Below, one piece after another: positions 1-5,132 of a stretch of DNA of 16,426 bases (positions are counted from its first letter, which is position 1; every line of letters starts with the position of its first letter). This DNA comes from CAZKTO01 sp964555685 (GTDB lineage Bacteria; Chloroflexota; Dehalococcoidia; SHYB01). The stretch is from positions 1 through 16,426 of the forward strand of contig CAZKTO010000069.1 in the NCBI GenBank assembly GCA_964555685.1. The letters run 5' to 3'. A program made the translations under genes and the position numbers. A model generated the notes under the pieces. It had not been told where the DNA came from. It saw nothing but the letters and a program-made list of their open reading frames with translations, and did not search any database.

Positions 1-893
1 GCGAGGCCCTCGTAGAGCTGCTGGGCCACGGCCATGGTCTTGCGGACGGGGAAGCGGAGCTTGCGCCAGGCCTCCTGCTGGAGAGTGCTGGTGGTGAAGG
101 GCGCGGTGGGCCGGCGCTGACCCTCCCGCTTGCGCACCGCGGCCACGGTGTAGACGGCCGGGGCCAGGTCCTCGGTGATGGCGTGGGCCGCGTCCGCGTG
201 GCCGATCTCGACCTGTCCCCTGACGCCTTGCTCGCCAGCGAGTCTGGCCGTGAAGGCCGCGCCCTGGGCTTGGCCGGCGCCGGGGCGCTTGGCCAGGGTG
301 GCGAAGATACGCCAGTACTCCTTGGGGACGAAGGCCCCGATCTCGCGCTCGCGGTCGGCGACCATGCGCAGGGCGGCGGACTGGACGCGCCCGGCGGAGA
401 GGCCGCCCCGGATGCGCTGCCACAGGAGCGGGCTGAGCTTGTAGCCAACGAGCCGGTCCAGCACGCGGCGGGCCTGCTGGGCGTTCACCAGGCGCTCATC
501 GATCTGGCGCGGGTGCTCGAAGGCCTCCTGGATCGCGGCGGCGGTGATCTCGTGGAAGACGACACGCTGGACGGGCTTGCCGTCCAGCTTGGCGACCTGG
601 GTGAGGTGCCAGGCGATGGCCTCGCCCTCGCGGTCGGGGTCGGTGGCCAGGTAGACGATGGAGGCGTGGTGAACGGCCTCGTTGATCTCCTTGACGACGG
701 CGCGCTTGTCCGGGGGAACGACGTAGTGGGGCGCGAAGGAGCCATCCAGCCGGACGCCGAGCTGGCGGCCCGCCGGCAGGTCGCGGATGTGGCCCAGCGA
801 TGCCTTGAGGGCGTAGTCGCGTCCCAAGAACCGGCCGATGGTCTTGGCCTTGGTGGGCGACTCGACGATGACGAGGTTCTTGCCGTGTGCCAT
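1..893 (-). CDS. topA: DNA topoisomerase I, N-terminal part (cut by left edge)
   Basis: Type IA topoisomerase, which relaxes negative supercoils by single-strand passage. About 297 N-terminal residues are visible; the family is usually 700-900 aa, so most of the gene lies off the left edge. The Toprim domain opens the protein: the VIVESPTKAKTI motif carries the acidic Glu at residue 11, and ATDPDREGEAI (residues 83-93) carries D85, D87 and E89, which bind Mg2+. The cleavage/strand-gate region begins with RRVLDRLVGYKLSPLLW (142-158) and GLSAGRVQSAALR (164-176). The visible part ends in KTMAVAQQLYEGL, just before the catalytic Tyr motif, which must lie outside the window. The ATG at 893 gives the canonical N-terminus; upstream there is only a purine-rich GAGAGAAGG. 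It lies 161 bases downstream of dprA on the same strand, a common dprA-topA pairing. Confidence 0.96.
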   Translation of the reverse strand, partial: MAHGKNLVIVESPTKAKTIGRFLGRDYALKASLGHIRDLPAGRQLGVRLDGSFAPHYVVPPDKRAVVKEINEAVHHASIVYLATDPDREGEAIAWHLTQVAKLDGKPVQRVVFHEITAAAIQEAFEHPRQIDERLVNAQQARRVLDRLVGYKLSPLLWQRIRGGLSAGRVQSAALRMVADREREIGAFVPKEYWRIFATLAKRPGAGQAQGAAFTARLAGEQGVRGQVEIGHADAAHAITEDLAPAVYTVAAVRKREGQRRPTAPFTTSTLQQEAWRKLRFPVRKTMAVAQQLYEGL

Positions 894-908
894 GCCTTCT
901 CTCACTCT

Positions 909-918
909 ATCACGTGAT
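909..918. promoter_or_regulatory. Perfect 10-bp palindrome just upstream of topA
   Basis: ATCACGTGAT is a perfect palindrome ending 16 bases before the topA start codon, in the dprA-topA gap. It could be an operator or a chance palindrome. No clear -35/-10 pair was found in this gap, so topA is probably transcribed with dprA. Confidence 0.25.
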
Positions 919-950
919 GCGTGCTGGTCCAGCCGCCCTGTCCGCTCCCG

Positions 951-966
951 CCCCGACGAGTCGGGG
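951..966. repeat. Palindromic repeat CCCCGAC-GA-GTCGGGG, copy 1
   Basis: Perfect 7-bp arms around a 2-nt centre, in the dprA-topA gap. The same 16 bases recur exactly at 10668-10683, inside a NUDIX coding region. A related form, GTCCCGAC-CT-GTCGGGAC, is at 15387-15404. It therefore looks like a module of a dispersed palindromic repeat family, not a unique site. Confidence 0.6.
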
Positions 967-1037
967 GGGGCGGCGTGCGTTGTGCTCTGGCTATGAGCGC
1001 CCGCGGGGACGGCGTGCCATACCACTCCGGGCGCAGG

Positions 1038-1067
1038 CGCTGTTCCTTCCCACGTTACGGAACAGCG
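1038..1067 (-). other. Hairpin spanning the dprA stop codon
   Basis: Perfect 9-bp arms, CGCTGTTCC (1038-1046) and GGAACAGCG (1059-1067), enclose a 12-nt loop containing the dprA TAA stop (1055-1057). There is no T-tract after it on the minus strand, so it is a weak terminator candidate at best. It could instead protect an mRNA end or act as a protein site. Confidence 0.35.
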
Positions 1068-2167
1068 GGCCTATAGTCAACGGCGCTGTCCTTCACGTAG
1101 CTCATGGCCGCGACCTGGCGCACGAGGCCCTTGAGCTCCATGAGGGACAGGGCGCCGCTCACCGCGGCCATGGGAAGACCCGAGGCGCGCCGGATCTCAT
1201 CGATGTGGGATGGCTCCGAGGAGATGCAGCGCAGGAGCGCGGCCTCCGTCTCGTTCTCCGGGAGGATGCCGGGCATAGGGAGCTGGCGGGCCGCGGTCTG
1301 GAGGTTCAACTCTTCCAGGATATCGCGGACGTCCAGGACGGCCTTGGCGCCCTCCTGGATCAGGAGGTTTGTCCCGCGGCTCGCGGGGGAGAGGATACTG
1401 CCGGGGACGGCAAAGACCTCGCGGCCCTCTTCCAGAGCGTAGCGGGCGGTGATGAGGGCGCCGCTATCGAAGGGGGCCTCCACGACGAGGGTGCCGAGGC
1501 TGAAGCCGGCGAGGATGCGGTTGCGGCGGGGGAAGTACTCGGCGCGGGGGCGGGTGCCCAGCGGGTAGTCGCTCAGGAGGGCGCCGTGCTCGGCGATGCG
1601 CCGGGCGAGGCCGGCGTGGGCCGCGGGATAGACCAAGTCGAGCCCGCAGGCCTGGACGGCGATGGTCCGGCCGCCGGCGGCCAGGGCCGCCTCGTGCGCC
1701 CCCGCATCGACGCCGCGCGCCAGGCCGCTGACGACGGTGACCCGGTTGGCGCTGAGGCCCGAGACCAGGCGCGTGGTGACCTCGCGCCCGTAGGCGGTGA
1801 TGCCCCGCGTGCCGACGACCGTGACGGACCACTCGTCGTCCGGGAGGAGGGCGCCACGGACGTAAAGGACGGGCGGCGGGTCGTAGGTCTCCTTGAGGCG
1901 GGCCGGGTAGGCGGGGTCGTCCACCGTAAGGGCGAGGACGCGGGCCCGCTCGAGCCGCTCCATCTCCTCGTCGGGCGAGATGGCGGGCCGGGCGGCGACG
2001 AGGGCGTTGAGGGGCTTGGGATCGAGGCCGGCGGCACGCAGCTCCGCGGGGGAGGCGCGCCAGGCCCGCTCCATCTGGCCGAAGTGGCGCTGGAGGAGGC
2101 CGAAGCGGACGCGGCCGAATCCGGGGACGCGGTGGAGGGCGATCCAGTATTTTATGTCGTCAGCCAC
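1055..2167 (-). CDS. dprA: DNA-processing protein DprA (370 aa)
   Basis: DprA/Smf binds incoming single-stranded DNA during natural transformation and loads RecA. The Rossmann-like DNA_processg_A domain spans about residues 75-290: VTVVGTRGITAYG (115-127), VVSGLARGVDAGAH (145-158), a GGRTIAV segment (165-171), FPRRNRILAG (212-221) and PGSILSPASRGTNLLIQEGA (255-274). A helix-hairpin-helix-like N-terminus (HRVPGFGRVRFGLL) precedes it. A C-terminal winged-helix (DprA_WH) region lies at about 305-355. The open frame continues upstream through two tRNA genes, but that part is not coding. I chose the GTG at 2167 because VADDIKYWIALHRVPGFG matches the usual family start and AGAGGT (2172-2177) sits 4 nt upstream. 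The SD lies within 13 nt of the tRNA 3' end. Presence of dprA does not prove competence; the gene is widespread in non-transforming bacteria. Confidence 0.95.
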   Translation of the reverse strand: MADDIKYWIALHRVPGFGRVRFGLLQRHFGQMERAWRASPAELRAAGLDPKPLNALVAARPAISPDEEMERLERARVLALTVDDPAYPARLKETYDPPPVLYVRGALLPDDEWSVTVVGTRGITAYGREVTTRLVSGLSANRVTVVSGLARGVDAGAHEAALAAGGRTIAVQACGLDLVYPAAHAGLARRIAEHGALLSDYPLGTRPRAEYFPRRNRILAGFSLGTLVVEAPFDSGALITARYALEEGREVFAVPGSILSPASRGTNLLIQEGAKAVLDVRDILEELNLQTAARQLPMPGILPENETEAALLRCISSEPSHIDEIRRASGLPMAAVSGALSLMELKGLVRQVAAMSYVKDSAVDYRPAVP

Positions 2168-2191
2168 GGGGACCTCTGGGCCGTGGGATGG

Positions 2192-2279
2192 CGGAGCGGG
2201 TGGGATTCGAACCCACGAGGGGCGGTTAACCCCTACACGCTCTCCAGGCGTGCCTGTTCGGCCACTCCAGCACCGCTCC
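2192..2279 (-). tRNA. tRNA-Ser (anticodon GGA)
   Basis: The acceptor stem is GGAGCGG (5' end at 2279) paired with CCGCTCC, followed by discriminator G at 2192. The anticodon stem-loop CACGC-CTGGAGA-GCGTG gives anticodon GGA (codons UCC/UCU). A long class II variable arm (TAGGGGTTAACCGCCCCT) and the T-loop GGTTCGAATCC are present. The three bases after the discriminator read CCA (2191-2189), so the CCA end may be encoded. It is 20 nt from tRNA-Ser(CGA) and 24 nt upstream of dprA. Confidence 0.96.
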
Positions 2280-2299
2280 GGGCCTGCGGGCGCGGCGGG

Positions 2300-2387
2300 C
2301 GGAGAGGGCGGGATTCGAACCCGCGGTCCGCACAAGGCGGACACCGGTTTTCGAGACCGGCCCATTCAACCGCTCTGGCACCTCTCC
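2300..2387 (-). tRNA. tRNA-Ser (anticodon CGA)
   Basis: The acceptor stem is GGAGAGG (5' end at 2387) paired with CCTCTCC, with discriminator G at 2300. The anticodon stem-loop CCGGT-CTCGAAA-ACCGG gives anticodon CGA (codon UCG). A long variable arm (GTCCGCCTTGTGCGGAC) marks it as class II, and the T-loop GGTTCGAATCC is intact. The next bases read CCC, so CCA is not encoded here, unlike in its neighbour. It shares near-identical T-arm sequence with the adjacent tRNA-Ser(GGA). Confidence 0.96.
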
Positions 2388-2405
2388 GTACAGGCCAGCC
2401 TTTCG

Positions 2406-2414
2406 ATGATATCA
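2406..2414 (-). promoter_or_regulatory. Extended -10 promoter candidate for the tRNA-Ser/dprA unit
   Basis: On the minus strand the sequence TGA-TATCAT places a TGn extension next to a good -10 hexamer (TATCAT, 2411-2406). The expected start is about 12 nt before the first tRNA. No convincing -35 is found 16-18 nt upstream, so this would be an extended -10 promoter. Confidence 0.4.
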
Positions 2415-2433
2415 CGGCAGTCGCGGCGTCCCT

Positions 2434-2454
2434 GTCCGCCAAGGGCAGGCGGAC
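2434..2454. repeat. Small inverted repeat between divergent promoters
   Basis: GTCCGCC (2434-2440) and GGCGGAC (2448-2454) form a 7-bp stem with a 7-nt loop. It lies in the 188-base gap between the tRNA-Ser unit and the collagen-like gene, between their divergent promoters. Function unknown. Confidence 0.35.
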
Positions 2455-2485
2455 CCCTGAAACAAGCGCGCCCATGAAGAGCCAC

Positions 2486-2514
2486 TTGACAGCCCTGGGC
2501 CGCCTCTCTATCAT
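2486..2514 (+). promoter_or_regulatory. Sigma-70 type promoter for the collagen-like gene
   Basis: A perfect -35 TTGACA (2486-2491), a 17-nt spacer and -10 TATCAT (2509-2514) point at the downstream GTG at 2576, giving a leader of about 55 nt. It is one of the best promoter matches in the window. Confidence 0.75.
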
Positions 2515-2575
2515 GGCGGGGATTCTTCGAGACCTATTCATGAATCCTTTGCATGGGTAGTGGAAAGGAGCCCCG

Positions 2576-3175
2576 GTGCTACAGCTGATCTCTCGCAAAC
2601 AAGTCTGGGCGTTGCTGATGGCGGCCGTCGCGGCAGCCCTCCTGGTGGCCGCGTGCGGGTCCGAAGGGGATTCCGGACCGCAGGGTCCGCAGGGGTCTCC
2701 CGGCCAGCAGGGGATTCAGGGCGCGGCCGGCGCTACCGGCCCGCCGGGCGCTCGGGGACCTGAAGGCCCCATCGGCGCGCGCGGACCCGAGGGCGCCCGA
2801 GGCGCGGCCGGCCCCACTGGCCCACGCGGGCCTGTGTCGCAGGCCTCCATAAGCGTCGACCCGGCGTCCGTCGTGTCTGGCGGCACCATCACCATCCGCG
2901 GCGCGGGCTTCCGCCCCAGCGAGGCGTGGTCGGCCTCCCTCGTCGCGGCGGTGGGCGGCAGCGACCTGATCCTCAGCGGCGCCACCGTCAACGCCTCCGG
3001 CGCCTTCGAGTCGACGGGCCTGGCGGCGGCGGGCCGCAACGTGATCCGTCCCGCCGTGCTGCCCGGTCAGTATTCGGTGGTGGTGGTCGGGAGCGAGGGC
3101 TCGACGGCGAGCGCGTTCTTGAACGTTACCGCGCCGCCGCCTCCGGCGCCTCCTCCAGCACCACCCCGTCCCTAA
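2576..3175 (+). CDS. Collagen-like lipoprotein (199 aa)
   Basis: This is a predicted secreted, lipid-anchored protein with a collagen-like region. Start GTG at 2576 has a strong SD, AAAGGAG (2564-2570), 5 nt upstream. The N-terminus is a lipoprotein signal peptide: basic residues, then a hydrophobic stretch, ending in the lipobox LVAAC with Cys27 as the lipidated residue. Residues 28-87 are 20 uninterrupted Gly-X-Y triplets rich in Pro, Arg, Glu and Ala, such as GPQ, GPP, GAR and GPE. Residues about 88-185 resemble an Ig-like/IPT-type beta domain (SVDPASVVSGGTITIRGAGF). The tail is Pro-rich (APPPPAPPPAPP). Gly-X-Y repeats in bacteria can form triple helices in surface adhesins or stalks; here surface display is inferred from the lipobox. 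It is the only plus-strand gene, with its own promoter and terminator. The precise role is unknown. Confidence 0.85.
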   Translation: MLQLISRKQVWALLMAAVAAALLVAACGSEGDSGPQGPQGSPGQQGIQGAAGATGPPGARGPEGPIGARGPEGARGAAGPTGPRGPVSQASISVDPASVVSGGTITIRGAGFRPSEAWSASLVAAVGGSDLILSGATVNASGAFESTGLAAAGRNVIRPAVLPGQYSVVVVGSEGSTASAFLNVTAPPPPAPPPAPPRP

Positions 3176-3196
3176 CCAAGCACCCTAATCGCAGGA

Positions 3197-3236
3197 AAAT
3201 AGAACGCCCCCGGCGCAGGCTGGGGGCGTTCTATTT
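3197..3236. terminator. Bidirectional Rho-independent terminator
   Basis: A perfect 15-bp stem (AAATAGAACGCCCCC, 3197-3211; its complement, 3222-3236) surrounds a 10-nt loop. T-rich ends follow on both strands. It lies between the convergent collagen-like gene and sdhE and should terminate both. Confidence 0.85.
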
Positions 3237-3277
3237 CGGTGCGTGGCGACTGGTTCTGGTGCGTGCCAGCTGGGCAC

Positions 3278-3297
3278 AGCGAGGCGATCTCCTCGCT
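3278..3297 (-). other. Hairpin at the 3' end of sdhE
   Basis: AGCGAGG (3278-3284) and CCTCGCT (3291-3297) form a 7-bp stem with a 6-nt loop overlapping the sdhE stop codon. The strong terminator at 3197-3236 follows, so this may only stabilise the mRNA end. Confidence 0.3.
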
Positions 3298-4174
3298 AGG
3301 CCGGGACCTTGGCGGCGAACTGCCGGGTGGAGACGATGTGCCGGTTGAGGCCCAGGGCCCTGGCCTCCAGGCCCAGCGCCAAGCCGATCATCTGGGGCAG
3401 ATGGACCACCGGCAGGTTGATCTGGGTCTTGTGGACGCGGGCGGCGTCCGGCTGGGCGGTGTCCAGGTTGAGGTGGCAGAGGGGGCAGGGCGTGACCATG
3501 GCGTCGGCGCCCTTGCCTTTGGCCTCCAGCAGATGATCGCCCGCCATGCGCAGGGAGTTATCGCGGTTCATGGTGAGGATAGGGAACCCGCAGCACTTGC
3601 TCTTGCCGCGGAAGTCCACCGGAACGCCGCCGAGGGTCGTAATGATCTGCTCGAGGTAGGTGTTGCGCTGGGGGTGCTCGTCGAAGCCCAGGGCGGAGGA
3701 TGGCCGGAGGACGTAGCAGCCATAGAAGGGCGCCAGGGCCACGCCGGTGAGCGGACGCTTGACCTGCTCCTTGAGCCGGTCAAGGCCGTAGTCCTCCACC
3801 AGGACCCACATGAAGTGCTTGACCTCGGTCGCGCCGCTATAGGCGAGGCCCTCGGGCTCGAGGTAGCGGTTGATGAAGGCGCGGTAGTCGGGGTCCTTCT
3901 TGAGCCGCTGGTTGGCCTGGCTCATGACGCCCTGGCAGGTGCTGCAGATGGTCATGAGGGGCAGGCCCCGCTTCTCGGCCATGGCGAAGGTGCGGGCGTT
4001 GAGCGTATCGGCCAGCTCGGGGTCGCGCTCCTGGAGCACGCCGGCGCCGGTGCACGCCGCCTCCTTGAGGTGGACGAGGCTGAAACCGAGGCGCTCGGCG
4101 ACGAGGCGCATGGCCTGGAAGAGCTCCGGCGCAGCGCCCTGGGAGACGCAGCCGGGGTAGTAGGCATACCGCAT
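3296..4174 (-). CDS. sdhE: SdhE/HdrB-like CCG-domain subunit of succinate dehydrogenase/fumarate reductase (292 aa)
   Basis: Non-canonical third subunit of a succinate:quinone or fumarate oxidoreductase, related to HdrB of heterodisulfide reductase. It replaces the haem-binding SdhC/SdhD anchors. Two cysteine-rich CCG domains are visible. The first has C9 (YYPGC), C41 (ACTGAG) and C77/C80 (CSTC). The second has C153 (FYGC), C194-C195 (KCCGFP) and C230/C233 (CPLC). The second is a full CX40CCX34CX2C set; the first has a single Cys where the canonical motif has CC. The LPVVHLPQMIGLALG segment near the C-terminus is typical of the family and may attach to the membrane. It starts 4 nt after the sdhB stop, with a GAGAGGG Shine-Dalgarno sequence. 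Without HdrA/HdrC nearby, a heterodisulfide reductase role is unlikely. Family assignment is strong; the direction of catalysis is not determined. Confidence 0.88.
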   Translation of the reverse strand: MRYAYYPGCVSQGAAPELFQAMRLVAERLGFSLVHLKEAACTGAGVLQERDPELADTLNARTFAMAEKRGLPLMTICSTCQGVMSQANQRLKKDPDYRAFINRYLEPEGLAYSGATEVKHFMWVLVEDYGLDRLKEQVKRPLTGVALAPFYGCYVLRPSSALGFDEHPQRNTYLEQIITTLGGVPVDFRGKSKCCGFPILTMNRDNSLRMAGDHLLEAKGKGADAMVTPCPLCHLNLDTAQPDAARVHKTQINLPVVHLPQMIGLALGLEARALGLNRHIVSTRQFAAKVPA

Positions 4175-4178
4175 CGCT

Positions 4179-5132
4179 CTAGTCCCTCTCTAACTCATCG
4201 AAGATGCGCTTGACGTGCTCGGCCCCCGGGCGCTTGTGATGGACCACGGGCGGGAGCTTGCGTTTGGCGGCGGCGCGCAGGGCGGTGGGGACCATCTTCA
4301 GCTGCTGGCCGGCGTCGTCGAGGCCGATGGATTCGGGGACGATCCGGAGCTCGTCCAGCCAGCCTGTGCGCTTGACGGAGCGGGCGAAGGAGTCGCTATG
4401 ACGGGCGCCGTTATTGTCCTTGTAGCCGGCCTCCATGGCGGTGCGGCGCAGGTCCAGGATGCGCTCCATGGGCGCCACGTCCTTGGGGCAGACCTGGACG
4501 CACTCGAAGCAGTGGGTGCAGTCCCAGACGCCGCCCTCCTTGGAGAGGTCCCGGAGGCGGTCGTCCCGGTCCCGCTCCGTCTCGCGCGGGTCGGCGACGA
4601 AGCGGTAGGCCTTGGCGAGGGCCGCGGGCCCGATGAAGCGCTTGTCGACTTCGAGGACGGTGCAGTCGGAGACGCAGCAGCCGCACATGATGCAGGCCAT
4701 GGCGCCGGCGAGATCGGTCATGGCGCGCTGGGCGGCGATGTACTCGCGCTGGGGCGGCGGCTGGTGGGGGCGCAGCCAGGGCTGCACCTGCTTGACCTTG
4801 TCCCAGAAGAGGGACATATCGGAGACCAGGTCCTTGATGGGCCGGGCGTTGCCGAAGGGCTCGACGGTGACGGTCTCGCCCTTGGGTGAGACCTCCGAGA
4901 CCTTGGTCTTGCAGGCGAGGCGCGCCTGACCGTTGACGCGCATGCCGCAGGAGCCGCAGATGGCGCTGCGGCAGGAGCAGCGCACGCCCAGCGTCGGGTC
5001 CACGTACTCGCGGACGTGGATGAGGGCGTCCAGGATGAAGGCGCTCTCGGCGACGTCGACGGCGTAGTCCTGGTACTTGGACTCGTGGGTCTCCGGGTTA
5101 TAGCGCTTGACCTTGAGGCTGAGCTTTCTCAA
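4179..5132 (-). CDS. sdhB: Succinate dehydrogenase/fumarate reductase iron-sulfur subunit (317 aa)
   Basis: Electron-transfer subunit between the flavoprotein and the quinone-reacting subunit. The N-terminal plant-type ferredoxin domain has C52, C54, C59, C62 and C74 around RSAICGSCGMRVNG for a [2Fe-2S] cluster. The C-terminal domain has CIMCGCCVSDC (C147, C150, C153, C157) and DCTHCFECVQVCP (C205, C208, C211, C215). C208 is extra relative to the E. coli-type protein, so the third cluster is probably [4Fe-4S] instead of [3Fe-4S], as expected in SdhE-type enzymes. At 317 aa it is longer than the usual 230-260 aa, with a basic C-terminal tail. The start is a TTG at 5132 sharing bases with the sdhA TGA stop; a purine-rich GGAGAAGAGAG lies upstream. 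No ATG precedes the ferredoxin motifs, which supports the TTG. Confidence 0.94.
   Translation of the reverse strand: MRKLSLKVKRYNPETHESKYQDYAVDVAESAFILDALIHVREYVDPTLGVRCSCRSAICGSCGMRVNGQARLACKTKVSEVSPKGETVTVEPFGNARPIKDLVSDMSLFWDKVKQVQPWLRPHQPPPQREYIAAQRAMTDLAGAMACIMCGCCVSDCTVLEVDKRFIGPAALAKAYRFVADPRETERDRDDRLRDLSKEGGVWDCTHCFECVQVCPKDVAPMERILDLRRTAMEAGYKDNNGARHSDSFARSVKRTGWLDELRIVPESIGLDDAGQQLKMVPTALRAAAKRKLPPVVHHKRPGAEHVKRIFDELERD

Noticed and set aside
2168..2365. N-terminal extension of dprA by 66 codons
   Set aside because: It would translate through two tRNA genes. The GTG at 2167 has its own SD and the family-like N-terminus.
887..2560. Long plus-strand open frame of 557 codons
   Set aside because: Antisense to dprA and both tRNA genes. 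Its Gly/Asp/Glu-rich product has no family motif; such open frames are common opposite GC-rich genes.
2656..2840. CRISPR-like or tandem DNA repeat
   Set aside because: The periodicity is the 9-base Gly-X-Y codon pattern of the collagen-like gene, with no constant repeat/spacer structure.
3296..4174. Heterodisulfide reductase subunit HdrB
   Set aside because: No HdrA or HdrC gene is nearby, and the gene is fused into an operon with sdhA and sdhB; the SdhE assignment explains it better.
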